A stretch of 64,000 nucleotides of DNA from Butyrivibrio sp. AE3004 (lineage in GTDB: Bacteria; Bacillota; Clostridia; Lachnospirales; Lachnospiraceae), in the NCBI RefSeq assembly GCF_000703165.1, contig NZ_JNLQ01000002.1:1550001-1614000 (forward strand). The letters are read 5' to 3'. The number at the start of each line of letters is the position of its first letter. Position 1 is the first letter of the stretch. The notes beneath the pieces are model-generated. The model saw only the letters and a list, made by a program, of their open reading frames with translations, was not told the origin of the DNA and did not search any database. The position numbers and the translations under genes were made by a program. Of the stretch, positions 48,219 to 57,462 are shown piece after piece.

Positions 48219-50126
48219 TTATTTTATCAACATTTCGCAATAATTACTATCTTGAAAAATTCCTTTTATCGGCCTTAAAAAAGCTGACATCCTCATTGGA
48301 TTTTCTTTGGTACCTTTTACGTATGAAATATATAATTCATCTTTTGCTCTTGTCATTGCAACATAAAGCATCCTTCTTTCTTCCTCAAGTTCCTCCTTGG
48401 TTATGCTTTTTCTAGATGGAATTATTCCTTCATTCAAATCCGGAAGATAAACTTTTTTAAACTCAAGCCCCTTTGAAGCATGCATTGTCATTACCCTTAT
48501 GCCTTTCTTATCGGCAACTTTTATTTTTTTCATTTCCCTCAGTTCATCTTCTATATTGGAAAGGTATTCACTAAGCTCATCATAATAGTCAAAAGCACTG
48601 CATATTTTCTCAAATTCGTCCATATCAGCAATTATTTCTTTATATAATTTTATATTGGATATGTATTTTTCCTTTACATACCTGTCGTACCCCATGTACC
48701 CTCTTATAAAATGAATAGCGGCTTTCGGGCTTAATTTACTCAAAAGCCTAAATGCTTTAAACAGCCTTTGTACAGTTGTAGTCATAGAAATTTTCCCTTC
48801 TTTTGCATAATAAAGAACAAGATCCTTTTCATTTATTGTTTCATTGAAACAGGCGTTTCTACTTATATATCTCAAAGGTTTGTTCATTATCTTCAAAAAA
48901 TCCGTTCTTTTTTGGCCTCCAAAGACAAAAGACATATACGCTATAAGATCTCTTACTCCGTTTTTTTCATGGAAAGCCAATATTTTTTCTTTATATGAGC
49001 AAGGTATACCGGATTCATTCAGCATTCTTGCAATTACAGTCGCCTCTGTATTAGTTCTCACTATTATCGCAGTATCCGAATAGTCTATATCCACTTTTTT
49101 GGAAACATGACAATTACTTATTGAAGCATTAGCTATAGCGGCATTTTTTCGTATTCGTTCTATTATGTCAACGTACTGTTCCTTTTTATCAGAATAACTT
49201 AGTCCTTCGACCATACCTTCAGAGCCTGTTTTTCCTGATACAATATTTTTCTTAAACCTTATTTTGTTTTCTTCAATCACTTGCATTGAAGCCTTTAATA
49301 TCTTTTTTGAGCATCTATAATTTGTATCAAGGATTATTTCTTTTGAATTTTGAAATTCCTCTTTAAATCCCAGCATTATTTTGGGATCCGATCCTCTGAA
49401 TCCGTATATTGACTGATCATCATCACCGACTACAAAAAGATTTTTTTCATCGTTTAAAAGAAGTTTTACAACTTCAAACTGTGTTTTGTTTATATCCTGG
49501 TATTCATCAATTTGTATATACTGCAATCTATTTTGCCATTTTTTCCTTATATCCGGTCTTTGTAAGAGGTACTCTTTGCAATAAATAATCATGTCATCAA
49601 AGTCTATCAATCCCTGTTCCTTCATAATTACATTATATTCATTTTGAATTTCTGGGAAATCTTCATAAAAAGGAACTGACTTATCTCGTTCTTCAGGATT
49701 GCCTCCACAATTCTTAAGCCTGGAAATCTCTGACAAAATGAGCTTTATCATTTCGTTGTCGTAATCTCGACCATGCAAAATATGGCTAAGTAATTTATAC
49801 TTATCCTTTTCTTTGATAATAGTTAAATTTCTATTATCCAATATGTGATAAAAAATGGAATGGAATGTTCCGAAGAGAACCTCCGGATACATAGAATCAG
49901 TTTCTTTAATAAATCTTTGCTGCATTTCAATAGCTGCAGCTTTTGTAAAAGTGATCGTGAGAATAGATCCGGGGCTTACTCCCTTCCGGATAAGATTAAT
50001 AATTCTCTGAATGATCACAAATGTTTTTCCGCTCCCGGGACCCGCAATAACACAAGCAGGTCCCTTATCATGATTTATCGCACGCATTTGAGCGGAATTA
50101 CATTTAATATTTAATTCAGGCCTCAA
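48219..50126 (-). CDS. UvrD/Rep-family DNA helicase (SF1A)
   Basis: 635 residues, shorter than UvrD/PcrA (about 720). Motifs: Q motif NSAQMRAI, Walker [57 protein letters not shown] and [13 protein letters not shown]. The start is TTG overlapping the gltX stop by 11 bases with no clear ribosome site; beginning at the next ATG would cut the Q motif. It is probably translated by coupling to gltX. A second helicase besides PcrA is common in Clostridia; the specific job is unknown. Confidence 0.9.
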   Translation of the reverse strand: MRPELNIKCNSAQMRAINHDKGPACVIAGPGSGKTFVIIQRIINLIRKGVSPGSILTITFTKAAAIEMQQRFIKETDSMYPEVLFGTFHSIFYHILDNRNLTIIKEKDKYKLLSHILHGRDYDNEMIKLILSEISRLKNCGGNPEERDKSVPFYEDFPEIQNEYNVIMKEQGLIDFDDMIIYCKEYLLQRPDIRKKWQNRLQYIQIDEYQDINKTQFEVVKLLLNDEKNLFVVGDDDQSIYGFRGSDPKIMLGFKEEFQNSKEIILDTNYRCSKKILKASMQVIEENKIRFKKNIVSGKTGSEGMVEGLSYSDKKEQYVDIIERIRKNAAIANASISNCHVSKKVDIDYSDTAIIVRTNTEATVIARMLNESGIPCSYKEKILAFHEKNGVRDLIAYMSFVFGGQKRTDFLKIMNKPLRYISRNACFNETINEKDLVLYYAKEGKISMTTTVQRLFKAFRLLSKLSPKAAIHFIRGYMGYDRYVKEKYISNIKLYKEIIADMDEFEKICSAFDYYDELSEYLSNIEDELREMKKIKVADKKGIRVMTMHASKGLEFKKVYLPDLNEGIIPSRKSITKEELEEERRMLYVAMTRAKDELYISYVKGTKENPMRMSAFLRPIKGIFQDSNYCEMLIK

Positions 50127-51570
50127 GCTTAGCTATAGAAGCTCTAAGTCTTTTAAGAGTTTCATCCTTTCCGATGATTTCCATAGCTTCGGTAGCTCCA
50201 CAGGGAGTCATGGCTTTACCTGAAACAGCAATTCTAATAGGCCAGAGTACATAGCCGTTCTTATACTCTTTTTCTTTTATATATTCCTGAAGTTTGCCAT
50301 ATAAAGCATCATTACTGTAATCTTCCTGAGCCTCAAGAATAGGAAGAAGCTCCTTTAATACAGAAAGCGATGATGCTTCATCGGTTTTCATCTTCTTATG
50401 CTTATAAATTGAAATATCGTATTCGGGCATTTCCTCAAAAAAGTCAATCATCTCAGCAATATCAGGCCAGATTTCTATTCTTGTTTTAATCATTGTTGCT
50501 ATTTTATGTAAATCCAGGTCTTTTTTAATGGTTTCCTTCATATAAGGAAGAGCAAGTTCATAGAACTTATCATCGTCCATCTTTTTGAGGTACTCACCGT
50601 TCATCCATCTAAGCTTAGTATAATCAAATACAGCAGGTGATTTGTTTATTCTCTTGTAATCAAATTTTTCAACAAGGTCCTGAAGACTCATTATTTCGGT
50701 ATTATCTTCAGGTGACCAGCCAAGAAGCGCAACAAAGTTAACAACTGTTTCAGCTAAAAATCCCTGCTCAATGAGGTCTTCAAAGGAAGAATGACCACTT
50801 CTCTTACTAAGCTTGTGATGATCTTCATCAGTAATAAGCGGACAGTGAATATATTTGGGTACTTCCCAACCAAATGCATCATAAAGTCTGTTGTATTTGG
50901 GCGAAGAAGAAATGTATTCGTTCCCTCTTACAACATGAGTAATTCCCATGAGATGATCATCTACAACATTAGCAAAATTATATGTGGGATAACCATCTGA
51001 CTTTATAAGTACCATATCATCAAGTTCACTGTTATCTACAGTAATGTCACCATAAAGTTCGTCATTAAAAGTCGTCTGTCCCTCAGTTGGATTATTCTGT
51101 CTTATTACATAGGGTTTACCTTCTGCAAGGTTTTTCTCTATTTCCTCTTTTGAAAGGTGCAGGCAATGCTTATCGTAAACACTGACCTCTTTGCCATCAA
51201 TAACCTGTGTCAGTGTTGCCAGTCGCTCAGGTGTACAAAAGCAATAATAAGCTTCACCTTTATCTACAAGTTCCTTAGCATATTTAAGGTAAAGACCCTG
51301 TTTTTGTCTTTCACTCTGAACATAAGGTCCTACCCCGCCATCTTTATCAGGACCTTCATCATGAATAAGTCCTGTCTTCTCAAGAGTTCTGTATATAATT
51401 TCAGTAGCACCTTCAACATAGCGCTCCTGATCTGTATCCTCAATTCTGAGGATAAAATCACCGCCTTCATGCTTTGAAATAAGATAAGCATAAAGTGCGG
51501 TTCTTAAGTTACCTACATGCATTCTGCCGGTTGGGCTTGGTGCATAACGTGTTCTTATCTTTTGTGACAT
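50116..51570 (-). CDS. gltX: Glutamyl-tRNA synthetase
   Basis: About 484 residues. Class I synthetase charging tRNA-Glu (and in many Firmicutes tRNA-Gln, later amidated by GatCAB). HIGH-type motif [11 protein letters not shown], and KMSKS-type motif KLSKRSG (about 250) are visible, together with [15 protein letters not shown]. Two adjacent ATG codons are available; the second sits better relative to GAGGTG. It follows feoA and leads into the helicase gene. Confidence 0.95.
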   Translation of the reverse strand: MSQKIRTRYAPSPTGRMHVGNLRTALYAYLISKHEGGDFILRIEDTDQERYVEGATEIIYRTLEKTGLIHDEGPDKDGGVGPYVQSERQKQGLYLKYAKELVDKGEAYYCFCTPERLATLTQVIDGKEVSVYDKHCLHLSKEEIEKNLAEGKPYVIRQNNPTEGQTTFNDELYGDITVDNSELDDMVLIKSDGYPTYNFANVVDDHLMGITHVVRGNEYISSSPKYNRLYDAFGWEVPKYIHCPLITDEDHHKLSKRSGHSSFEDLIEQGFLAETVVNFVALLGWSPEDNTEIMSLQDLVEKFDYKRINKSPAVFDYTKLRWMNGEYLKKMDDDKFYELALPYMKETIKKDLDLHKIATMIKTRIEIWPDIAEMIDFFEEMPEYDISIYKHKKMKTDEASSLSVLKELLPILEAQEDYSNDALYGKLQEYIKEKEYKNGYVLWPIRIAVSGKAMTPCGATEAMEIIGKDETLKRLRASIAKLEA

Positions 51571-51606
51571 CATTACACCTCTGTATAAAATAAATTTTCA
51601 GGCTTT

Positions 51607-51855
51607 TTACATAACATCCGGATATTCTTTTTTTTCAAATTCAACAATGATTCCCGATGCAACATTGTGGCATAAAGCTATCTGCTTTTTCTCTACCTGT
51701 ATTATGAGACCACCGCGTTCTTTTTTATTTATTACTTTGATATGAGATCCATCGACAACGCCAATAGATTTAAGCCTCTGCGAGTAATTCGCTTTTTCGA
51801 CATTCATCTCCTTTACGAGATAAACTCCGTTCTTCTCCCCATCGATAAGTGTCAT
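51607..51855 (-). CDS. feoA: FeoA-domain protein
   Basis: 82 residues forming one small SH3-like FeoA domain (SQRLKSIGVVDGSHIKVINKKERGGLIIQVEKKQIALCHNVASGIIVE). FeoA assists the ferrous-iron transporter FeoB, but no FeoB is here; isolated FeoA-like proteins may do something else. TATAAT is visible about 45 bases upstream on the minus strand. Probably co-transcribed with gltX (36-base gap). Confidence 0.75.
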   Translation of the reverse strand: MTLIDGEKNGVYLVKEMNVEKANYSQRLKSIGVVDGSHIKVINKKERGGLIIQVEKKQIALCHNVASGIIVEFEKKEYPDVM

Positions 51856-51996
51856 ATAATTACCTCAAAAAACATATAAAATATCAAAATACCACGAAAT
51901 TATATAACACCTTTTTACAAATGAGAAGAGCATCGCTTTAATGTGATAAAGTAAAAGCTTTTATAATTTCATTTTTTTGCTTTACTACCGAACAAT

Positions 51997-52920
51997 TTAA
52001 TCAGTAATTTCTTTATAGCATTCCGGTCTTCTGTCTCTGAAAAGCCCCCATGAGAGCCTGTTTTGTCTTATTTCATTAAAATCATAAACAGCCATAATAA
52101 TTTCTTCTGTATTATTTCCTGCCTGTCTCAAAATATCTCCTGTTTCATCTGTCATGAAACTATGTCCATAAAAAACAAGAGATGACAACTGACCACCGTT
52201 TTCCTCGGATGGAATTACATTTTCCGTTCCTATTCTGTTAGCCGCCACTACCGGTATAATATTTGCCGCAGAATGTCCCTGCATGGTTCTTTGCCAATGT
52301 CCGGAGCTGTCCACATTCAAAATAGGTTCAGATCCAATAGCTGTCGGATATAGTATTATATCAGCACCTTGTAGCGCAAGGCATCTGGCTGTCTCAGGGA
52401 ACCACTGGTCCCAGCAAATACCTATACCTACTCTGCCATATGCTGTTTCAAATACATGAAAACCTAAATCTCCCGGAGTAAAATAAAATTTTTCCTGATA
52501 GTAATGATCATCCGGAATATGTGTCTTTCTGTACACTCCAAGAACATCACCATCTGCATCTATCATTGCAACAGAATTATATAAAACATTGCCCTCTTTT
52601 TCATAAAAGCTGACAGGAATTACTACAGATAGTTCTCTGCAAACATTTCTGAAATGCTGCACAGCCGGATTTTTTTCTGTCGTTGTTGCAAAATCATAAT
52701 AATCATATCTTCTTTCCTGGCAAAAATACTGCCTTTCAAATAGCTCCGATAATAAAATAATCTGCGCTCCCTGAGCTGCAGCTTTTCTTACAAGCTTATC
52801 AGCTTTTTTTATATTCAGACGAACAAGCTCTTCATCAGATATTTCAGTATTATGATAAGCTTCTTTACCGCATGCAAACTGAATTGCAGCAACAGTTGTA
52901 GATGAAATGTCCTTGTACAT
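51997..52920 (-). CDS. aguB: N-carbamoylputrescine amidase
   Basis: 307 residues. It hydrolyses N-carbamoylputrescine to putrescine, CO2 and ammonia. Nitrilase-fold triad: Glu in LLSELFERQYF, Lys in YRKTHIPDD, Cys in GIGICWDQWFPETAR. Adjacent to agmatine deiminase (26-base gap), which gives the substrate identity; a generic amidase would otherwise be possible. Last step of putrescine formation in this locus. Confidence 0.92.
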   Translation of the reverse strand: MYKDISSTTVAAIQFACGKEAYHNTEISDEELVRLNIKKADKLVRKAAAQGAQIILLSELFERQYFCQERRYDYYDFATTTEKNPAVQHFRNVCRELSVVIPVSFYEKEGNVLYNSVAMIDADGDVLGVYRKTHIPDDHYYQEKFYFTPGDLGFHVFETAYGRVGIGICWDQWFPETARCLALQGADIILYPTAIGSEPILNVDSSGHWQRTMQGHSAANIIPVVAANRIGTENVIPSEENGGQLSSLVFYGHSFMTDETGDILRQAGNNTEEIIMAVYDFNEIRQNRLSWGLFRDRRPECYKEITD

Positions 52921-52946
52921 AGTAGTTGCCTCTCTGTTTTGGTTTA

Positions 52947-54170
52947 TTATTCAAAGGATATTATTTTTCTATGCATATTACTAATATTTGCCGGTATCTG
53001 CTGCGTAATACAATGGATATTACCGCCTCCAAGAAGAATTGCTCCTGCGTCTATCCGAACAATTTTCCTGTTTTTACAGATTTCTGAAAGTATTTTTACC
53101 GCTCTTTCATCGCTATCTTTATTGATTCCACCGAAAGCAGGAACTAGTATTTCTGTATTTGTAAAATAAAAATTTACATAACTTGCAGCAAGTCTTTCGC
53201 CAACTTCGCGCTCATCCTCACCATCTTCAAAAATATAATTGTCAATATCTTCTTTTGTGCAACATACCGGATGATCCGGAATAGGCAATTTATGGATTTT
53301 TAAATGTCTTCCGCGTGCATCTTTTTCTTTAATGAGATATTCATAATTCTTAGAAGACATATCATATTGAGGATCGCTCGTATTATCGGTCCAGGCAAGC
53401 ACGACTTCCCCCGGTGCTGTAAAGGCGCAAACATTGTCTACATGTTCGTTTGTCTCATCATTATAAATTCCACAAGGCAGCCATAAAACTTTTTCGGCCC
53501 CGAGGTATTTTTTTAAATTTTCCTCAATTTCATTCTTTGTCAGATCAGGATTTCTGCCCTTACTCAGAAGGCAGCTTTCGGTAACCATAATGGTTCCTTC
53601 ACCGTCGGAGTGGATAGAACCACCTTCAAGTACAAAAGGATGAGCATCATAACAATCTTTTTTTATAAGCGAGCAAAAGGTATTAGCAACTTTATCATCT
53701 TTATCCCAGTTTTTATAAAGACCGTCAACCTCACCGCCCCATGCGTTGAATTTCCAGTCAATGCCTCTTATTTCGCCGCTGTTGTTTCTTACAAATGTAG
53801 GGCCAACATCTCTTGCCCAGGAATCATCAGTCTCCTTTTTTATAAGATAAAGAACTCCCTCATCCAATATTTCATCTAAATCCGGTTTATCAAAAGATTC
53901 CCTGCTTAATTCCACAATTTTTTTTATATTCTTTACATTTTGTTTTATAAAGCCTATAGCATGTTCATAATTTTCTTCATCTGCAATAACATAAAGATTT
54001 TCACTTTTTAATATTTCAGAATAAACATTACAAAATGCAACCTGCGCTTTAATCGGATCTTTTCCCCAGCTTCCGGGGCGACTGGGCCAAATCATCAGTG
54101 TTCCTTTGTGAAGATCATATTCAGCAGGCATGCTAAATCCGTCATTAATCGGATAGCTGTTTAATGTCAT
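52947..54170 (-). CDS. aguA: Agmatine deiminase
   Basis: 407 residues. Converts agmatine to N-carbamoylputrescine. The guanidine-modifying fold is shown by MPAEYDLHKGTLMIWPSRPGSW, WARDVGPTFV, and the C-terminal GGGNIHCITQQIP with the catalytic Cys. ATG follows GAGGTAAAAA. A strong terminator lies only 25 bases upstream of the ATG, so transcription must either read through it or begin very close to the start codon. Confidence 0.94.
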   Translation of the reverse strand: MTLNSYPINDGFSMPAEYDLHKGTLMIWPSRPGSWGKDPIKAQVAFCNVYSEILKSENLYVIADEENYEHAIGFIKQNVKNIKKIVELSRESFDKPDLDEILDEGVLYLIKKETDDSWARDVGPTFVRNNSGEIRGIDWKFNAWGGEVDGLYKNWDKDDKVANTFCSLIKKDCYDAHPFVLEGGSIHSDGEGTIMVTESCLLSKGRNPDLTKNEIEENLKKYLGAEKVLWLPCGIYNDETNEHVDNVCAFTAPGEVVLAWTDNTSDPQYDMSSKNYEYLIKEKDARGRHLKIHKLPIPDHPVCCTKEDIDNYIFEDGEDEREVGERLAASYVNFYFTNTEILVPAFGGINKDSDERAVKILSEICKNRKIVRIDAGAILLGGGNIHCITQQIPANISNMHRKIISFE

Positions 54171-54189
54171 TTTTTACCTCAGCATTTAT

Positions 54190-54247
54190 TCCCTAAAAAA
54201 GCTGGAACGTTCTTAAAAGGTTATCCTAAAAAGTGTTCCAGCTTTTT
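54190..54247 (-). terminator. Terminator of upp, close to the aguA start
   Basis: A perfect 13-bp stem (AAAAAGCTGGAAC/GTTCCAGCTTTTT) with a 26-base loop and a T run on the minus strand. It ends upp but lies 20-25 bases from the aguA ATG, so it may also attenuate aguAB. Confidence 0.85.
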
Positions 54248-54270
54248 AAAGCAAATTAACTCAAATTTGA

Positions 54271-54900
54271 TTATTTTGTTCCGAATATACGATCACCAGC
54301 ATCTCCAAGACCCGGTACTATATATTTTTTCTCATTAAGCATATCATCAACATGTGCACAGATAATCGGAACATCAGGGTGCTCGGATGTAACTTTCTCA
54401 AGTCCTTCCGGAGCAGCTATAAGGCAAATAAATCTCATTTTCTTAACGCCTTTTTTCTTAAAAAGATCGATAGCATCACATGCTGAACCACCTGTTGCAA
54501 GCATGGGATCAAGAATTATAACTTCTCTTTCTCCAATATCTTCCGGTGCTTTAAAGAAATAGTTAACCGGTTCATATGTAGTTTCATCACGGTACATACC
54601 TACATGTGCTATTTTTGCATTAGGGATTACCTTAAGAACACCGTCAAGCATTCCCATGCCTGCTCTCATAATAGGGGCAAAAGCATAATTATCCTCGTTA
54701 AGGCGACCCATTTTAATCGTTTTAATTGGAGTTTCAACCGTTGTTACTTCAAGCTTAACATCTCTCATAGCCTCATATATAAGATATGCACCTATCTCAC
54801 TTACAAGTTCTCTGAAAAGCTTGGTTCCTGTGTGTTTATCTCTAAGAATTGAAAGCTTATGTTCAATAAGCGGATGATTTAAAACTGTAACGTTTTCCAT
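54271..54900 (-). CDS. upp: Uracil phosphoribosyltransferase
   Basis: About 209 residues. Salvages uracil with PRPP to UMP. PRPP-binding motif ILDPMLATGGSA, PIMRAGMGMLDG, and the C-terminal GLGDAGDRIFGT are conserved. The start is the ATG eight bases after GGAGG; a GTG inside that site would add three residues. It stands between nspC and aguA, unrelated in function, with its own promoter and terminator. Confidence 0.95.
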   Translation of the reverse strand: MENVTVLNHPLIEHKLSILRDKHTGTKLFRELVSEIGAYLIYEAMRDVKLEVTTVETPIKTIKMGRLNEDNYAFAPIMRAGMGMLDGVLKVIPNAKIAHVGMYRDETTYEPVNYFFKAPEDIGEREVIILDPMLATGGSACDAIDLFKKKGVKKMRFICLIAAPEGLEKVTSEHPDVPIICAHVDDMLNEKKYIVPGLGDAGDRIFGTK

Positions 54901-54927
54901 TATATTCACCTCCGATTTTCTTTATGA

Positions 54928-54957
54928 ATTCTATCATATAGTTAAACTACGCTACAA
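54928..54957 (-). promoter_or_regulatory. Probable upp promoter
   Basis: Minus-strand TTGTAG (54952-54957), an 18-base spacer and TAGAAT (54928-54933), about 30 bases upstream of the upp ATG. Confidence 0.5.
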
Positions 54958-54986
54958 TAGTTATTAAGTCTTTGCATGAAATATTT

Positions 54987-56171
54987 TTATAATCTTGTCT
55001 TAAAATCATTATAACTAAAGTGCTTAACTACCTCCGTGCTTCCGTCTTCTTTTAATTTGGCAATATCAGGAAGCGGCATACCGTTAAAGGTATTATTTTT
55101 CACCATACTGTAAATTGCCATATCTTCAAAAGTCAGTCTATCACCTATGCATATTTCTTTATCGAAGCTATAGTCGCCTATAACATCTCCGGCTAAACAG
55201 GTTCTTGAAGATAATCTGTATGTATACTTCTTTTCTTCTGCATCCCCACTATTTTGAAGCGGAGGCCTGTATGGCATTTCAAGAACGTCAGGCATATGAC
55301 ATGCTGCGGAAGTATCCAGAACAAGTACAGGATAAGCTTCTGTATTTATTACATCCATAACTGTAGTCAAAAGATATCCCGCGTCCAATGCAACTGCTTC
55401 ACCGGGCTCCAAATATACCTGAACCTCATAGTTTGTAATAATATATTTAATAAGCTCTATAAGTCCGTCTCTATCGTAATCATTCCGGGTTATATGATGT
55501 CCGCCTCCAAGATTTAACCATTTAATTTTATGTATCGGGTCCTTCAAATATTTTCCAAATTTAGTTTCAAAAGCCTCAAATGTATTCTTTAATGGTTCAA
55601 ATCCCTGTTCGCAAAGTGTGTGAAAATGAAACCCCTCCACACCGGCCGGAAGTGTATCCGGCATATCACAAAGTCTTATGCCAAGTCTTGAGCCCGGTGC
55701 GCATGGATCATAGATTTCATGTCCCTCCTGCGTTGAAAACTCCGGATTAACTCTGATTCCAACAGATAAATTGCCACTTTTTACAGCCTTTTCCCATTTA
55801 GTTCTGTGATGTTCAAGCTGATTTATTGAATTAAAAATAAGATGATCGGATATCCTGCATATCTCTTCCATTTCATCATCGTCAAAAGCAGGTTCAAACA
55901 CATGTATTTCCGGTTTAGAATTACAGATATTTTTATCCTTTTCAGGATAAAACTCTTCATATGCAAGTTTTGCTTCAAAAAGGCCCGAAGCAGTTGTTCC
56001 CGAAAGATATTTTGCTATAAGCGGATAAGTACTGTAAGCAGAAAAAGCTTTCTGCGCAAGTAGGATTTTTGCCCCTGATCTTTCTTCAACACTATTTAGT
56101 ATTTCACAATTTTCCCTTAATTTTCTTTCATCAATAACATATACAGGAGTTTTTAAATCATTTATTTTCAT
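54987..56171 (-). CDS. nspC: Carboxynorspermidine/carboxyspermidine decarboxylase
   Basis: About 394 residues. PLP enzyme of the alanine-racemase-fold decarboxylases; it releases CO2 from carboxyspermidine to give spermidine. PLP Lys is in LLAQKAFS (about 41); FHFHTLCEQ, WLNLGGGHHITR, YLEPGEAVAL and SRTCLAGD (substrate-binding Cys-Asp region) match this family and separate it from diaminopimelate decarboxylase. The third codon ATG is chosen because AAAGG is nine bases away from it and touches the earlier ATG. It overlaps the end of the ThiF-like gene. Confidence 0.9.
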   Translation of the reverse strand: MKINDLKTPVYVIDERKLRENCEILNSVEERSGAKILLAQKAFSAYSTYPLIAKYLSGTTASGLFEAKLAYEEFYPEKDKNICNSKPEIHVFEPAFDDDEMEEICRISDHLIFNSINQLEHHRTKWEKAVKSGNLSVGIRVNPEFSTQEGHEIYDPCAPGSRLGIRLCDMPDTLPAGVEGFHFHTLCEQGFEPLKNTFEAFETKFGKYLKDPIHKIKWLNLGGGHHITRNDYDRDGLIELIKYIITNYEVQVYLEPGEAVALDAGYLLTTVMDVINTEAYPVLVLDTSAACHMPDVLEMPYRPPLQNSGDAEEKKYTYRLSSRTCLAGDVIGDYSFDKEICIGDRLTFEDMAIYSMVKNNTFNGMPLPDIAKLKEDGSTEVVKHFSYNDFKTRL

Positions 56172-56176
56172 TTCAT

Positions 56177-56863
56177 TCATCCTTTTATTAAGTCTTTTAC
56201 AACCTCACTGGCAATTACAAGTCCGCAGGCAGAAGGAGAAAATGCTGTACTGCCCGGAGTTCTCCCGGCATCGGTCTTAATAGGCTCTTCATCTGAATAA
56301 ACAACCTTTAGATGATCAACATTTCTTTTTTTCAGTTCTCTTCTCATAACCCTGCAAAGCGGACAAACGCTGGTCTTATATATGTCTGAAACCCTGAATC
56401 TGCTTGGATCTGTCTTATTTCCAGCTCCCATTGCACTAATAACAGGAGTTTTGCATTCTTTTGCTTTCAAAACTATATCAATTTTGGCTGTAACTGTATC
56501 AACAGCATCTACTATGTAGTCATATTTGGAAAAATCAAAATCGGAAGCATTTTCAGGAAGATAAAAACAATTATGAATATTAACAATCACCTCTTTATTA
56601 ATATCAATCATTCTTTCCTTCATAACCTCAGTTTTATATCTTCCGATTGTACTGTTAAGCGCAATTATCTGCCTGTTAAGATTACTCAAAGCCACCGTAT
56701 CACTGTCTATAAGGTCAAATTTGCCAACACCGCTTCTTACAAGAGCTTCACAAACGTATCCTCCGACGCCTCCTACACCAAAAATTGCCACATGACTGTT
56801 TTTTAATTTATTTATTGATTCGCTTCCTAATAAAAGCTCTGTTCTAGATAACCAGGATTCCAT
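56177..56863 (-). CDS. tcdA: ThiF-fold tRNA threonylcarbamoyladenosine dehydratase
   Basis: 228 residues. TcdA cyclises t6A37 of tRNA. The E1-like adenylation site GVGGVGGYVCEALVRSGVG, DSDTVALSNLNRQ and DAVDTVTAKIDI are present, with Cys pair CPLCR and the C-terminal SPSACGLVIASEVV. It starts about 150 bases from the divergent cheY-like gene and its stop overlaps nspC. Its position in the polyamine locus has no obvious metabolic reason. Confidence 0.88.
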   Translation of the reverse strand: MESWLSRTELLLGSESINKLKNSHVAIFGVGGVGGYVCEALVRSGVGKFDLIDSDTVALSNLNRQIIALNSTIGRYKTEVMKERMIDINKEVIVNIHNCFYLPENASDFDFSKYDYIVDAVDTVTAKIDIVLKAKECKTPVISAMGAGNKTDPSRFRVSDIYKTSVCPLCRVMRRELKKRNVDHLKVVYSDEEPIKTDAGRTPGSTAFSPSACGLVIASEVVKDLIKG

Positions 56864-57014
56864 ATAAATGTTTAACCATTCCTTTGTTTATTTTTTATTA
56901 ATAGAATTGTAACTCTTTTTTTTTTGATATTGTTCAATTTTGTTGTAATAATTATTTATATAAAATTTGAAATGTAAAACAACTTTTAAATATATACTAC
57001 AGATGGGAGTAATT

Positions 57015-57380
57015 ATGCGCAAACGAATTCTTATAGCAGATGATACAACATTCATGAGAGAAATGCTGAAATCAGCTCTTGATAAAGAAAAATACGAAAT
57101 AGTAGGTGAAGCAACCACCGGGCAACAAGCAGTTGATCAGTACAAAGAGAAGAAACCCGATCTTTTAATTCTTGACATCAATATGCCTGTAATGAATGGT
57201 ATTGATGCATTAACCCAAGTTATGGAATTCGATTCCAATGCAAATGTCATCATGTGTTCCGACCAAAAACAGGAACCAATGATTGTACTTGCATTAAAAA
57301 AAGGCGCAAAAGATTTTGTTGTAAAACCATTTATGGCAAGTGATGTTATGCGTGCACTAAAAAAGATTTTTAATGAATAA
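57015..57380 (+). CDS. Single-domain CheY-like response regulator
   Basis: 121 residues, a lone receiver: ILIADDTTFMREML (acid pair), LLILDINMPVMNG (phospho-acceptor Asp), IMCSDQ (Ser at the Thr/Ser position) and FVVKPF (Lys). It starts at the ATG five bases after GGGAG. No chemotaxis gene is next to it. It is the only plus-strand gene in the region 9.6-64 kb and splits the polyamine genes. Confidence 0.9.
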   Translation: MRKRILIADDTTFMREMLKSALDKEKYEIVGEATTGQQAVDQYKEKKPDLLILDINMPVMNGIDALTQVMEFDSNANVIMCSDQKQEPMIVLALKKGAKDFVVKPFMASDVMRALKKIFNE

Positions 57381-57412
57381 GAATCTAATGCATTTCAATA
57401 ATGCATAAAACA

Positions 57413-57446
57413 GGGACGATCTCCATTCCGAGACCGCCCCTTTTTT
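57413..57446 (+). terminator. Terminator of the CheY-like gene
   Basis: GGGACGATCTC/GAGACCGCCCC stem (9 of 11 pairs) with a 6-base loop and six T residues on the plus strand. A smaller palindrome around ATGCAT precedes it. Confidence 0.8.
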
Positions 57447-57462
57447 CTAAGCAAATATTTCA

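Noticed and set aside
51607..51855. Ferrous iron uptake operon
   Set aside because: Only a FeoA domain is present; no feoB or Fur box was recognised.
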